The notes under the pieces: generated by a model
Told to the model about the DNA's origin: nothing
Databases searched by the model: none
Seen by the model: the letters and a program-made list of their open reading frames with translations, nothing else
Translations under genes and position numbers: made by a program
NCBI GenBank assembly: GCA_015680685.1
Contig: MNCI01010845.1
Span: 942 to 64,941, forward strand
Origin: Gnetum montanum
Lineage: Eukaryota > Streptophyta > Gnetopsida > Gnetales > Gnetaceae
DNA: 64,000 bases
Direction: 5' to 3'
Shown: positions 22,911 through 33,859 of the stretch, in pieces
How positions within the stretch are numbered: the first letter of the stretch is position 1
Layout: every line of letters starts with the position of its first letter

Positions 22911-24960
22911 AAGTAAGATTCTATAATCCACAAGAAAAGAAGCTAGACCTAAGGATCATAAGTGGGTATTTCATTGGATATGTTGAATGGTATAAGGGAT
23001 ATAGATTCTTTTATCCATCACATAATACTAGGTTTTTGAAATCAAGGAATGCTAAATTTCTTGAGAATGACTTGATTAGTGGGAGTAGTAGATCTTGGAA
23101 CATTGTTGATAGATCATACAAATGCTCACCCCATTATTTCAAATGATAGACTAATTATTGTGCACAATATGCCTAGAGCACAAATGTGTAATGAACAACA
23201 ACCAGTCATTGAAGTTCCACAAACTACTAATCAAGAAGTAGTAGATCCAGTTGACCAAAAGATACCAAAACATGTTGAACAGCCTTTTGAACATCATGAT
23301 CCTCAAGAAAATGATGAACCAACATTAAGAAAATCTACTAGAGTAAGATGACCAGTGATTCCTAGTAATTATATGGTGTATCTACAAAAGTTTGACTACA
23401 ACATAAGAGTCGAAAATGATCCCAAAGTGTTTTCACAAGCTATGAGTTGTAAGGAATCTAACTTGTGGTATGATGACATGAAATATGAGATGAACTCTAT
23501 GTCATTGAATGGAGTCTAGGATCTTGTCAAGTTGCCTAATGGTGTAAAAGCCAATGGATGCAAATGGGTATTCAAGACTAAGAAATACTCATTAGGCAAC
23601 ATTGAAAGATATAAGGCCAGACTTGTTGCTAAAGGGTTCACTCAAAAAGAGGGAATAGATTACAAAAGACTTTTTCTCCTATATCTAAGAAGGACTTCCT
23701 TCATGTTAACATGGCATTGGTTCCTCATTTTTATCTTGAATTACATCAAATGAATGTGAAAATAGCATTCCTTAATGGTGATCTAGGGGAAGAGGTTTAT
23801 ATGAAACAACATAAAGGATTTTCCTCTAGTGATGGTGAGAAATTGGTATGCAAGCTCAAGAATTCCATATATGGATTGAAACAGGCCTCTTGTCAATGGT
23901 ACTTAAAATTCCATGATATCATCACTTCATTTGGTTTTGAAGAAAACATCATGGATCAATGTATATACTAGAAGGTCAATGGGAGAAAAATCTATTTCCT
24001 TATTCTATGTGTGGATGATATTCTTCTTGCAACCAATAATAGTGGATTTCTATATGAGGTGAAATATTTTCTCTCTAAGAATTTTGAAATGAAGGATCTG
24101 GATGAGGCATTTTATGTCATTGGCATTCAGATCCATAGAGACAGATCTAGATGTATTCTAAGACTATTGCAAGAAACCTATATCAATAAATTTTTAGAGA
24201 GTTTTTGAATGAAAAATTGTTCACCAAGTATAGCACCCATTATGAAGGGTGACTGGTTGAATTTAAACCAATGCCCTAGGAATGATTTAGAGAAGAGTTA
24301 GATGAGCAACATTCCATATGCTTCAGCTGTTGGAAGCCTTGTGTATGCTTAGGTCTGTACAAGACCTAACATTGCATTTGCTATGGGAATCTTGGGTCGA
24401 TATTAGAGTAATCTAGGTTGACCACTAAAGGGCTGCAAAGAAAGTGATGAGGTACCTTCAAGGTATAAAAGACTACATTCTTATGTATAAATGAATTGAC
24501 TCGTTAGAGGTGATTGGCTACTCCGATTTAGACTTTGCTAGCTATGTCAATTCATGAAAATCCACATCTGGTTATGTTTTTATGTTAGCTGGAGGGGCTA
24601 TATCCTAGAGGAGGGGAAAGCAAACTTTGATTGCTACTTCCACAATGGAGGTAGAGTTTGTTTCTTGTTTTGAGGCTACTTCACATGGTGCATGGTTAAA
24701 GAGTTTCATAATAGGGCTTAAAATTGTGCATTCTATATCTAGGCCATTAAGAATGTTTTGTGATAATTTAGCTACTGTCTTTATGGCTAAGAATAATAAG
24801 AGTGACAGTTGAAGTAAATACATCGACATAAAGTACTTAGCCATATGGGAACTCAATAAGGAAAACAAAGTGATCATTGTGCATATAAGTACTAAATTAA
24901 TGATAGTTGATCCTTTGACAAAAGAAATGTCATTGAAGTCATTTAGGGGTTATGTAGTTT
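22911..24960 (+). pseudogene. copia RT and RNase H region
   Basis: RT blocks are visible: KWVFKTKKYSLGNIERYKAR, LVAKGFTQKEGIDY, NVKIAFLNGDLGEEVYM, NSIYGLKQASCQWY and LCVDDILLATN. The YVDD box is thus LCVDD. RNase H follows with TSTMEVEFVS, FCDNLATVFM and SKYIDIKYLAI. Stops separate most blocks. Divergence is high but the order is standard. Confidence 0.9.
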
Positions 24961-25276
24961 GGATGGGACTTGGTTCCATAATGTAATTTTTTGTACGTAC
25001 AACTTACAGTCTTAATGAAACTCTTATTTAGTTGTGTTATTTTCTCATATGGTTTGCACATATAATTATTAGAGAAAATACACACATGTTAGGGCCTTGA
25101 ATGAACATTGGGTTTATTCATAAAGTTAAGTTACGATATAAGGAATTAATTTTTGAGAGATAATACATTGTAATACATGGAAGATAATACTCACATTAAG
25201 AGGAACTATCACCATGATTTATGCATTTATTTCTTGAACTTTGAATTTGATTAAATATGGAGACCAAGTGGGAGAT

Positions 25277-25683
25277 TGTAATGTGTGTTTATGCATTGAC
25301 GTGGCCTCCATATCCATTGACGCTTATATGCGTTGGCATAACACGTTTTTGTGTTGGTGTTGTGATGGTGTCCACATCCAGATGGGATCTTGGGTCTCTT
25401 ATTTTTCAAATTTTCTCTCATGGTAACCAATTCCATGGCCTATAAATTCATTCTTGATGAGAGAAAAAAGGCACCATGAATCACAACTAGATTGCAGTTC
25501 AAGCCCCTTTCATAAACATTTGGAGGTTGCATATACCATCATTGCATAGCACTGTGTGAAAGAAGAATCTTAACAAGATTTATCAAAGGCATTAATGGTT
25601 GGAGGTTAGTTCCATTTTGCTTTTGCATTCTATACTTTAATTACTTATGCAATATTGTATTTTTGCACAATTATTTTCTTACA
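25277..25683 (+). repeat. 3' LTR of the copia element
   Basis: Begins TGTAATGTGTG directly after the polypurine tract AAGTGGGAGAT and ends TTTTCTTACA. By eye it differs from the 5' LTR at very roughly one base in six, so the insertion is old. Confidence 0.9.
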
Positions 25684-26500
25684 TAACTATGTTGGAAGTG
25701 TTTTTCTTTATGGACAAGTCTTGACATAAAGTTTTGGATTTTATTTTAAATTTTCTATCAGTGGGTCTACTACTTGAAAATTACAATGTGACAAAACATG
25801 TCCTTGGACTTTTCTTTTCATCCCTAGCAATCTCTAGAAATTATTTTTTTTCTTTGTAGACACATTATGTATCAAAGTCAAGTATTCCATTCATGGGCCT
25901 ATGCTAGTGGGTCTGCTCTTCCCATATTTCAACATTATCCAGGAAGGATTGGAATTTGGATTTATCATTGCTGGTTAGCTATTTTTTGATTTACGTTTTC
26001 TTGCTTTAAGTTTTTCTCTTACTTTAAGCCTAAAACAAATAAATAAATTTAAAATAAAATAAATAACTTAAAAAGTCTTAAGGCTATTTACGTTCATTTC
26101 CCATAATTCTACCCATGTTTTCTCATATCCATCCTTTTGTTATCCTACTAAAATCATAAAAGCTACCTTGAAAATCATAAATGATGGTACCTTTGGTTCT
26201 TTTGTTGTGTACATCATGTATTATATTCTAGTTTGTTCTTCAAAAAATTATTACATGTTGTTAATGACAAGAAACTTGGGAGAAAACTATATAATATGAG
26301 TAAAAACTTTAAAACATGAAAACAAACCATAAAATTCCAAGCCATTTTGGAAGACCATTGGTATACAGATATAATATTTTCTAGTGCATGCCTAGAATCT
26401 TATAGACAATCTTAATCAGACCACGAACAAGATGAGATGTTTCTACTCTATCCTTCTATCCTTATCAACCTTATCGTATCACTTCTATATTCTCACATCA
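25684..26500. other. Non-coding spacer
   Basis: No gene seen. AT-rich, with a short stretch near 25785-25830 similar to sequence left of the copia 5' LTR. Confidence 0.5.
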
Positions 26501-26501
26501 C

Positions 26502-26925
26502 ATTGTCAAGCATTGAATTGTCCTTTTCCACTCATTTTTCCACCACTAACTTTGTAATTAACTTTTTTGAGGACTCCATTGTCAAACATTGAATAGTCTT
26601 GTTACTGAGTTTTCAACTAACCAACCAATGACTGCCATGCCTAGCATTGAATTATCTTTTCCACTCATTTTTCCACCATTATCTTTGTTATTAACTTTTT
26701 CAAGGTATGGACCTCATTGTCAAACATTGAATAATCTTGTTACTAAATTTTCAACTAACCAACTACTGACTACCATGTCTAGCATTAAATTGTCTTTTCC
26801 ACTCATTTTTCCATTGCTAACTTTGTTATTAACTTTTTCAAGGTATGGAATCCATTGTCAAACATTGAATAGTCTTGTTACTGAGTTTTCAACTAACCAA
26901 CCAATGACTGTCATGCCTCGTATAG
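26502..26925. repeat. 138-bp tandem repeat, about three copies
   Basis: CATTGTCAAACATTGAATA recurs near 26577, 26714 and 26852, a spacing of 137-138 bp. A partial unit comes first, from about 26502. Because 138 is 46 codons, one plus-strand frame stays open for 118 codons (26589-26945). I consider the frame a by-product. A related single copy lies in reverse at about 60730-60830. Confidence 0.85.
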
Positions 26926-27488
26926 ACCACAAAATTAATGTTTGATGGTATTAGGATTAAACTTTTAACATTGGTACAATTGGGCATAACTATCATCATG
27001 AAGGATTTAATCTAAGGTAAATAATCCAAACCAAAATTGAAAAATTATTACTAGGATAGATATAGATCTATTGGATACTAAAAATATACATGCTATAAGT
27101 TTTAGAAATAAGTTTTCTTTATAACATATGGAACAAATTAATCAAATTTTCACTTTTAATATTTAATATATATGTAACATAGCATGAAAATGTACTATTC
27201 TTCTTCAAATAAAAATATTTTCTTTTTCTAATATATTTTTTCAAAATGCTTGAACTACTACTTTTACCAATTTGTGAACTTAATTAGAAATAAAATAAAA
27301 AATGTACTTTTCAATATTCCATTTATTATATCATAAAACTCTCTCTTTCAGGAAGTCTTCCTTTATCATGAGTATCCATCATCACTTTTTTGAAGTATTT
27401 TTCCAAAGAAGATGTAAAAAGGTTATGAGTATAGGTTATACTAACAAATAGCTTCAACTTCTAAGGGTATCATTTTTCTTCAAAAAAC

Positions 27489-30400
27489 TAATGATGTGTA
27501 AGTTTTGGATGCACCAACACCTAGGGGAAAACTCGTTTAAGAAAACTATTACCTAAGGTGCCTCCCATATGGATATGGAAACTTGGGAATAGTCTCAACT
27601 AGAGAGGGCCATGTGATGTTCCAAAAAAAGTAAATGAAACTAAAAAGTCGAGAGAATTTAAATTGAGAAACTATCTTGAATTTCAAGATTTAATGAAAAT
27701 ATAGTAACTAGTAAATTCAAACTTTTTTCTAGTCTCTTGTTGCTGCTGTTGGTCTGTCACTATCGGTGGTGTCCATTGCCAAGTAGGAAGACATTGACCA
27801 TTACTGGAGAGGGAGGGAGAGAGATTTATTCTACTGCTACTGGCCAGAAAGTTGTCACATCTACCACTGTTATGCTATTTGCCACTACTGGCATAGAACT
27901 CTAGGCTACTGCTATGGTAGGAGACCTCTTACACGTTGTTGCTATCTAACGCTACGCATTGGCCACTTGGTTGTGCCATTGTCACAACCCCTTTTGTGCA
28001 CATGCACTAAATTGTCTACTATGCATTCCTGCTGAGAGACTCACAATAGTAATGCCTTTGGAAGAGAGAGAGAGATGCTACCATCATTTCACCTACTACA
28101 TGCCATCGTAACATCACCAATCGCTTTAGACACATCTCTGATGCTATGCGTTGCATGCCTATGATGTTACTGCAAGGGAGGAGAGAGAGCATGAACTCTA
28201 ATCCTACTGCCTACAATTGTGATTGCGACCGCCACGCGATCTACTACCATGTGTTACACTATTGCTTGGATTAGGAAGGAGGAGAGAGAGAGAGAGAGAT
28301 GCCACTATTGTTTCATCTATCATTTTCGTTGATCACTTGCAATGTCGCTGCATTACACTGCCAGTGACCACTTACCTATCACATGCCTACCATTGATAAG
28401 AACCTCTGATGCACTACTGCTAATGCCTACACCTATTGTTGCAGGTCATTATTGTACTGGTGATCATTAGAGAACTGTAGGCCACTGTTGCTCAAAGGGA
28501 GACATCCAGTGATCTACCCCTTATTCTCGTCTACTGGTGGAAGAGGGAGAGGCCCCAATGATCTCCCTTATAGCAGGTCCCAACCTTCCTTTATAGTCAC
28601 TCACCATTGGTTATGCCATGTCATCCACCACTTGGGCCATCACGTAACTTCCGTAATGCCCAACACTACCACCCACATCCACACGTAACTCCCATAACCA
28701 CCATCGTCTGTTATGTCACCTCTACAGCCATTATGTAACCCAATTTCTACATCACCTAGGTTGTTATGTCCATGCCATCATGGCATGGCAATGTAACCAT
28801 TGTCACAATCTCACCATTATGAATTGGGCTCTAAGACATGCTTGTACAAATTAACTTTCTTTGTGCTCGATGCTAGGAAATTAGACTTGTTAATCATGGC
28901 CCCATGCCTAGCATGGATGATTTTGGCATCAACACTTAGCCCCTAAATTAGAAATTGCATGTAAGTTCAAGGAACAGTACAACCATAGAAATCTTAAAAG
29001 GAGATGTAGAAGATAGAGAACAAAGTTAGGACTTAGATAAGAATGACCAAAATTAGAATTGGGAAAAGAAGGTTTAGTATTTTGATAATGAAAAGGATAA
29101 TATTCAAAAAATGAGAATTATTAATTTTTCAAAGAAAGGAAAAAAATAAAAGGTTTAGAGACAGGGGTTTTCAAAAGAAAATAAAATTCAGGAAAAACAA
29201 TAGTTTTGAGGTAGGAATAAAAAAAGATCAAGAAAAACTAGTATTTCAGAAAATGGGAGAAAAAGGCTAGAAAAATGGCCCTCCTTCTAGCACTAGAAAG
29301 GTGTTGATGTGTAAATTTTGGATGCACCAACACCTGGGGGAAAAACTTGTTTGAGGAGACTATTACCTAGGATGTCTTCCATATGGGTATAAAAACCTAG
29401 GAATAGTCTTAGTTGGAGAGGGCCATGTGACATTCCAAAAAAAGTAAATGAAATTGAAAAGTCAAGAGAATTTAAATTAAGAAACTATCTTAAATTTCAA
29501 GAATTAATGAAAATATAGTAACTAGTAAATTCAAACTATTTCTTGGTCTCTTGTTACTACTGTTGGTCCATCGTTGTCGGTGGTGCCCACTACCGAGTAG
29601 GAAGACCTCCACCACTGCTAAAGAGGGAGAGGAAGAGATCAATTCTACTACTACTGGCTAGATAGTTGACACATCTACTACTTTTGTGCTATCTACCATT
29701 GCTAGCATAGAATCCTAGGCCACTACTACTATAGAAGGAGAACTCCTGCATGCTACCACTATCTAACACTATGCGTTGGCCACCTAGGTGTGCCACTATC
29801 ATAGCCCCCTTTGTGCACCCACGCTGCACTATCTACCACCATGTTGCTAAGATGCCACTGCCATTCTATCTACCATGTGCCATCATAATGCTACTACTCA
29901 TCTCAAGCATGTCTCTAATGCTATGCATCATGTGCCTGCGATGTCATTATGAGGGAGGAGAGAGAGAGAACTCCAATTCCACTACTTGCAACTACAATCA
30001 CCAAAGCCATGTGATCTTCTACCATGTGTTACACTACTGCTTGGACCAGGAGGGAGGAGAAAGAGATATGATGCCATCGTTCCATTTGCAATTGTCGTCA
30101 GTTGCCTGTGATGTCACTATGTTGTGTTGCTAGTGAACACCTACTTGTTGCATACCTACTACTAACAGGAACATCTAACACACTACTACTAATGCCTGCA
30201 CCTGTTGCTACTGGTTGCTACTACATTGATGATCATCAAACAACTACAAGCCACTATTACTAAGAGGAAGACGTCTGGTGATTTGTCCCTTGTTCTTATT
30301 TGCTGGTGGGAGAAGGGGGAGATCTAATGATCTCCCTTGTAGCAGATCCCAACCTTTCTTTATAGTTTCTCACTATCGATTACACCATCTCATCCACCAC

Positions 30401-30704
30401 CTAGGTTGTTACGTAACTTCCATAATGCCCATCACCATCACCCCACATCAACACATAACTCCTGTAACCACCATCATTAATTACGCCATCTCTACGACCA
30501 TTATGTAACCCACTTTCTACACCACCTGGGTCATTACATCAACATCATCATGGCGTGGCAACATAACCACCACCACAAGCTCATTATTATGAATTAGGCT
30601 CCAAGACGTGCTTGTACAAATTAACTTTCTTTGTGCTCAATTCTAAGGGATTAAACTTTTTGATCATGGCCCTATGCCTAGCATGGACGATGTTGGCATC
30701 AACA
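27489..30704. mobile_element. Element E: long LTRs with a tiny non-coding interior
   Basis: Two LTRs of 1446 and 1403 bp (27489-28934, 29302-30704) enclose 367 bp (28935-29301) with no coding capacity. Ends are TGTTGATG...CATCAACA; the left end has mutated to TAATGATG. AAAAC is present on both sides (27484-27488 and 30705-30709), a perfect 5-bp target-site duplication, so the unit moved as a whole. A PPT-like stretch (minus strand TTTAGGGGCTAAG) next to the left LTR weakly favours minus orientation. No standard PBS is recognised. It is a non-autonomous LTR element that depends on proteins from elsewhere. Confidence 0.85.
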
Positions 30705-30879
30705 AAAACATAATTTCATATTATGTTTATCTCTTCACTTTAAATAACTAAGTTGACTAATTATGCATAGAAGTTTGAAACAACTTTTGTATTGAGCTTC
30801 CCTTGTTTTACCCATTCAACTTGTAATCTAGTTGCACACTAGGATGAATTTTCTCTTATTTCATTGATAATTTACCCTT

Positions 30880-31720
30880 CTTCTTCTTCATTTATGAGCA
30901 AAGGTTTTAGGTTCATATCCAGAAAAGAGATGTACAAGTATGTGATAAGAAAGACGAAGAAACTTTAGAAGATGTGATATAAAAAAGACTCTACCAATCC
31001 AAAAGTCTATTAATGACCTAGCCACTAAGGTAGAAAAGATTGTGGAACTTGATGGACAAATAATTCGCAACAACCTTACAAATGGTAGAAGAAAGAACTA
31101 AATAAACCTTTATTAAGGGAAAGGAGAAGAAGAAAAGAGACTACAAATGAAAAGGAAAAGTTTCTTTAGTGACAAAATATTTAGATTCAAGCTTAGATGA
31201 TGAGGAAAGGTGTACAGTGTGCCAGATAGAATCCTAAGGGATGTTTTCCTATAATGGCGAATTTGCAATAAATAGGGGAATATGAACTTAATCCAAGATT
31301 CATTAAAAAGAAAATATCAAAATGGTTACCTTACCCTCAAGGTAACTATTAACAAATCTTTCAACTAGCCTACTATCCAAGTGAAGCTTACCCATAGCCA
31401 TAGGAGTAGTATCATCAACAATGGCAACAACCATAATTGTAGGTGATGCCACCACCGAGAGAGCAGTACCTATATCAACAACCAAAAACTTATGGATACT
31501 AGGTGCAGCATTCGATATCATTGATAAATGCAACAATTTAGACTTCTTGGGGCTATCCACCAAAGTACTATAGACCTACATTTCCAAGGATAGATTCTAA
31601 TCCATATGTACATCAAACAACGACTAGTCCATTAAATCAACCTTCTAATCCTTTATTGTCAATGCCACCACTTGCAATGCAAGGGGAGTTATCATCATAG
31701 CCACAACAAAACAATGCTAT
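30880..31720 (+). pseudogene. gag C-terminal remnant of element D
   Basis: Many stops, but landmarks match element A. There is a degenerate NPKGCFPIMANLQ at about 31227-31270, then KWLPYPQGNY and a Pro/Gln/Tyr-rich tail ending near MPPLAMQGELSS at 31665-31695. The N-terminal gag core is not found. This positions the conserved gag motif just before the proline-rich tail, as in A, B and C. Confidence 0.7.
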
Positions 31721-31979
31721 AATGGTAGTAAATATACAAAGATAGGATCATACCAGCAATACTAAAGAAAAATGAAGGAAACATCCTTTCTTCTAGACAA
31801 GTCCAAAAAAAAACTGCTAGAGTAAGGATCTTATTCAATCATGTTCCTTATCTAAAGGATCCTCCTATAAACACCCTACTTCTCCAACAATAAAATTAAG
31901 AAATTATGATTATCATGCTAACTAAAATGGTATAATATTGGATAAAGGCATGAACTCTTCCTAAGAAAATAACTGATCT

Positions 31980-32460
31980 AGGAATTCCTCTAATTTATTT
32001 GCAAATTATTGGAAATTCACCATGCAAGGTTGTACTAGACTTAGATTCTGGAGTAAACTTGATATCCCAAGAAACATATAAGGCATAAAACCTACTACCC
32101 TTAAAGAAGTGCAACATAAGGTTAGAGCTAGTAGATCAATCTATTACCATTCCTTTGGAATAGATAGAAGCTATTGTAACCACTATCAATGGGTGGTCTT
32201 ATCTAGTAGATTTTCTAGTGATGGACATGAAGAATGATAACAAAGAATTTCCTATCATTATGGGAAGAGCATGGCTTAGCACAATAGATGCTAAGTTAGA
32301 AATGAGAGATTTATCTATGGAAATCTCCAAAGAAGATGTGCAAGGAACCATACATACACAAAGAATTTCATGCAAAACTAAAGATAACAAAGGGTGTAGT
32401 TGTACATTGAAAGTTCAAAATGTTAACATCAACCTTACATTAATCCATCTTATCTTAATT
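31980..32460 (+). pseudogene. Retropepsin-like protease of element D
   Basis: Reads VVLDLDSGVNLISQETYKA around the active site (about 32025-32085); one extra residue disturbs D-S-G. The 81-codon open part at 32218-32463 carries FPIIMGRAWLSTIDA, the conserved flap-side block, and RDLSMEISKED, matching C. Stops at 32087 and 32159 break it. No RT follows. Confidence 0.8.
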
Positions 32461-32463
32461 TAG

Positions 32464-33859
32464 GAATTAATAAGTGCTTTTCAACTTTTTTATTTTCTAA
32501 TTTTTTTGGTTTCTAATTTCTTGTTATACATTTTCACATTTCTTACCAATTTTCACATTCTTTGATATCTTTTCATTCTTTTATACTTTCTGATTTCTTA
32601 ATCTTTTAATATTATTTAATATTTTTTCAAATTATTTCTCTATATTTCCATTTTTTCTATGAATTACATCATTTTTCCTATACATATTTTTGTTAATTTT
32701 CAATAAAATACACTGAATAAAGCAAGATTTAGTCCTAATAAGGTAAATATTGCCCTATATTATCAAATGATAAGGAATTGATTACCTATACAGTAAGACC
32801 ACAACATCCATCCATCCATTCCAATAATAAGAGGTTCTTACCATGGCCATAATGATATTCTTCTTACAATAAAACTAAGAATAAACCTATGATCATCATT
32901 CTTGGATAGAAAAGTGAAGAACCAAGTGAAAATGACAAGGGTGTGACATCAAAGGAACTTGTGGATTCTTTGGGACTATTATTGTGAGTTCTATTCTATT
33001 GCTAAGGATGCACAATATCCTTGTAGATCTAAAAAAAATTGGAGTATGAGTACAATAAGTGTTGCCTTACCATATCATTGGAAAGACATGTTCCCATGTC
33101 TAAAGGTAGTCCTCTAGTAAGGTCGACATAGTTAACATAAAAACCATGTCCAAAATAAAATTCTAGGGGTTCCACTGGAAAGACATGTTACCCATGCTTA
33201 AAGGTAGGTAGCTTCTCAAGAATCTTAAAAATAAAAAGTGCAATTAATAAAATCCTCCCTTGAACAACATGCCAAGTGGTAATACTCCTTATAACAATGG
33301 TAGTCTTATAGTTGTGAATTCCATAGATGAAACAATGTGATGTAATTGGAAAGTGGTTTGGAATTGGTTTGAATCTTGGAAAGGACTAATGATTACTTTA
33401 ACCATAGATTATACACAAAAATTCATTATGCCTATGGTAAGATACCTCATGTCCCAATTTCAACAATCCCTTCTATAATCCATCTCACCTCATTGTATAT
33501 GTAATCATAGCTTTGTGGTTTCATATAATATAGTGATATTTTCACAATTTATCAATATTAACATGTGTGTTTTGCTAGACAATATGTCTTACATTCAACT
33601 CTTTGGGTGCCTATGGACACTTTTAGGCATGGTTATACAAGGGCACTAAGGGTTGGATCCTGCTTTGGGGAAGACCCACTTGTATAACTCTTGTATTTCA
33701 TACTTGAAAAGCACTTCCACATCATCTTGTACCTTCTAAAATAATCAAGACTCAAAATATACTTCCCATATCATCTAATAATCTATCCATACATTTAAAA
33801 TTCTTAACCCATCTCTTATCTATCTAATAAACTTTCATTTTCCAAGATTCTTTCTTTAT
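32464..33859 (+). other. T-rich tract and spacer of element D
   Basis: No coding. 32464-32700 is strongly T-rich, like 52800-53000 in C and the complement of 3240-3350 (A) and 41390-41500 (B). It then has family landmarks: GGGTGTGACATCAA near 32940, GGAAAGACATGTT near 33080 and GGGGAAGACCCACTTG near 33675. These recur in C and, in part, in A and B, so the spacer is a conserved part of the family. Confidence 0.7.

Larger units (their letters stand above)
19384..25683 (+). mobile_element. Ty1/copia LTR retrotransposon, complete outline, decayed
   Basis: Two LTRs (404 and 407 bp) flank an internal region. A PBS for initiator tRNA-Met follows the 5' LTR, and a purine-rich AAGTGGGAGAT precedes the 3' LTR. 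Coding order is gag, protease, integrase, RT, RNase H, which defines copia. Flanking bases TAACA (19379) and TAACT (25684) agree in four of five, a probable target-site duplication. Many stops and frameshifts and clearly diverged LTRs show an old, inactive insertion, upstream of and pointing away from the RLP gene. Confidence 0.92.

Noticed and set aside
26589-26945. 118-codon open frame as a small gene
   Set aside because: It is fully explained by a 138-bp tandem repeat whose period is a multiple of three. No start context or homologue is apparent.
28260-28300. GAGAGA microsatellite within element E
   Set aside because: A simple repeat inside the LTR, ordinary in plant DNA; not listed as a separate feature.
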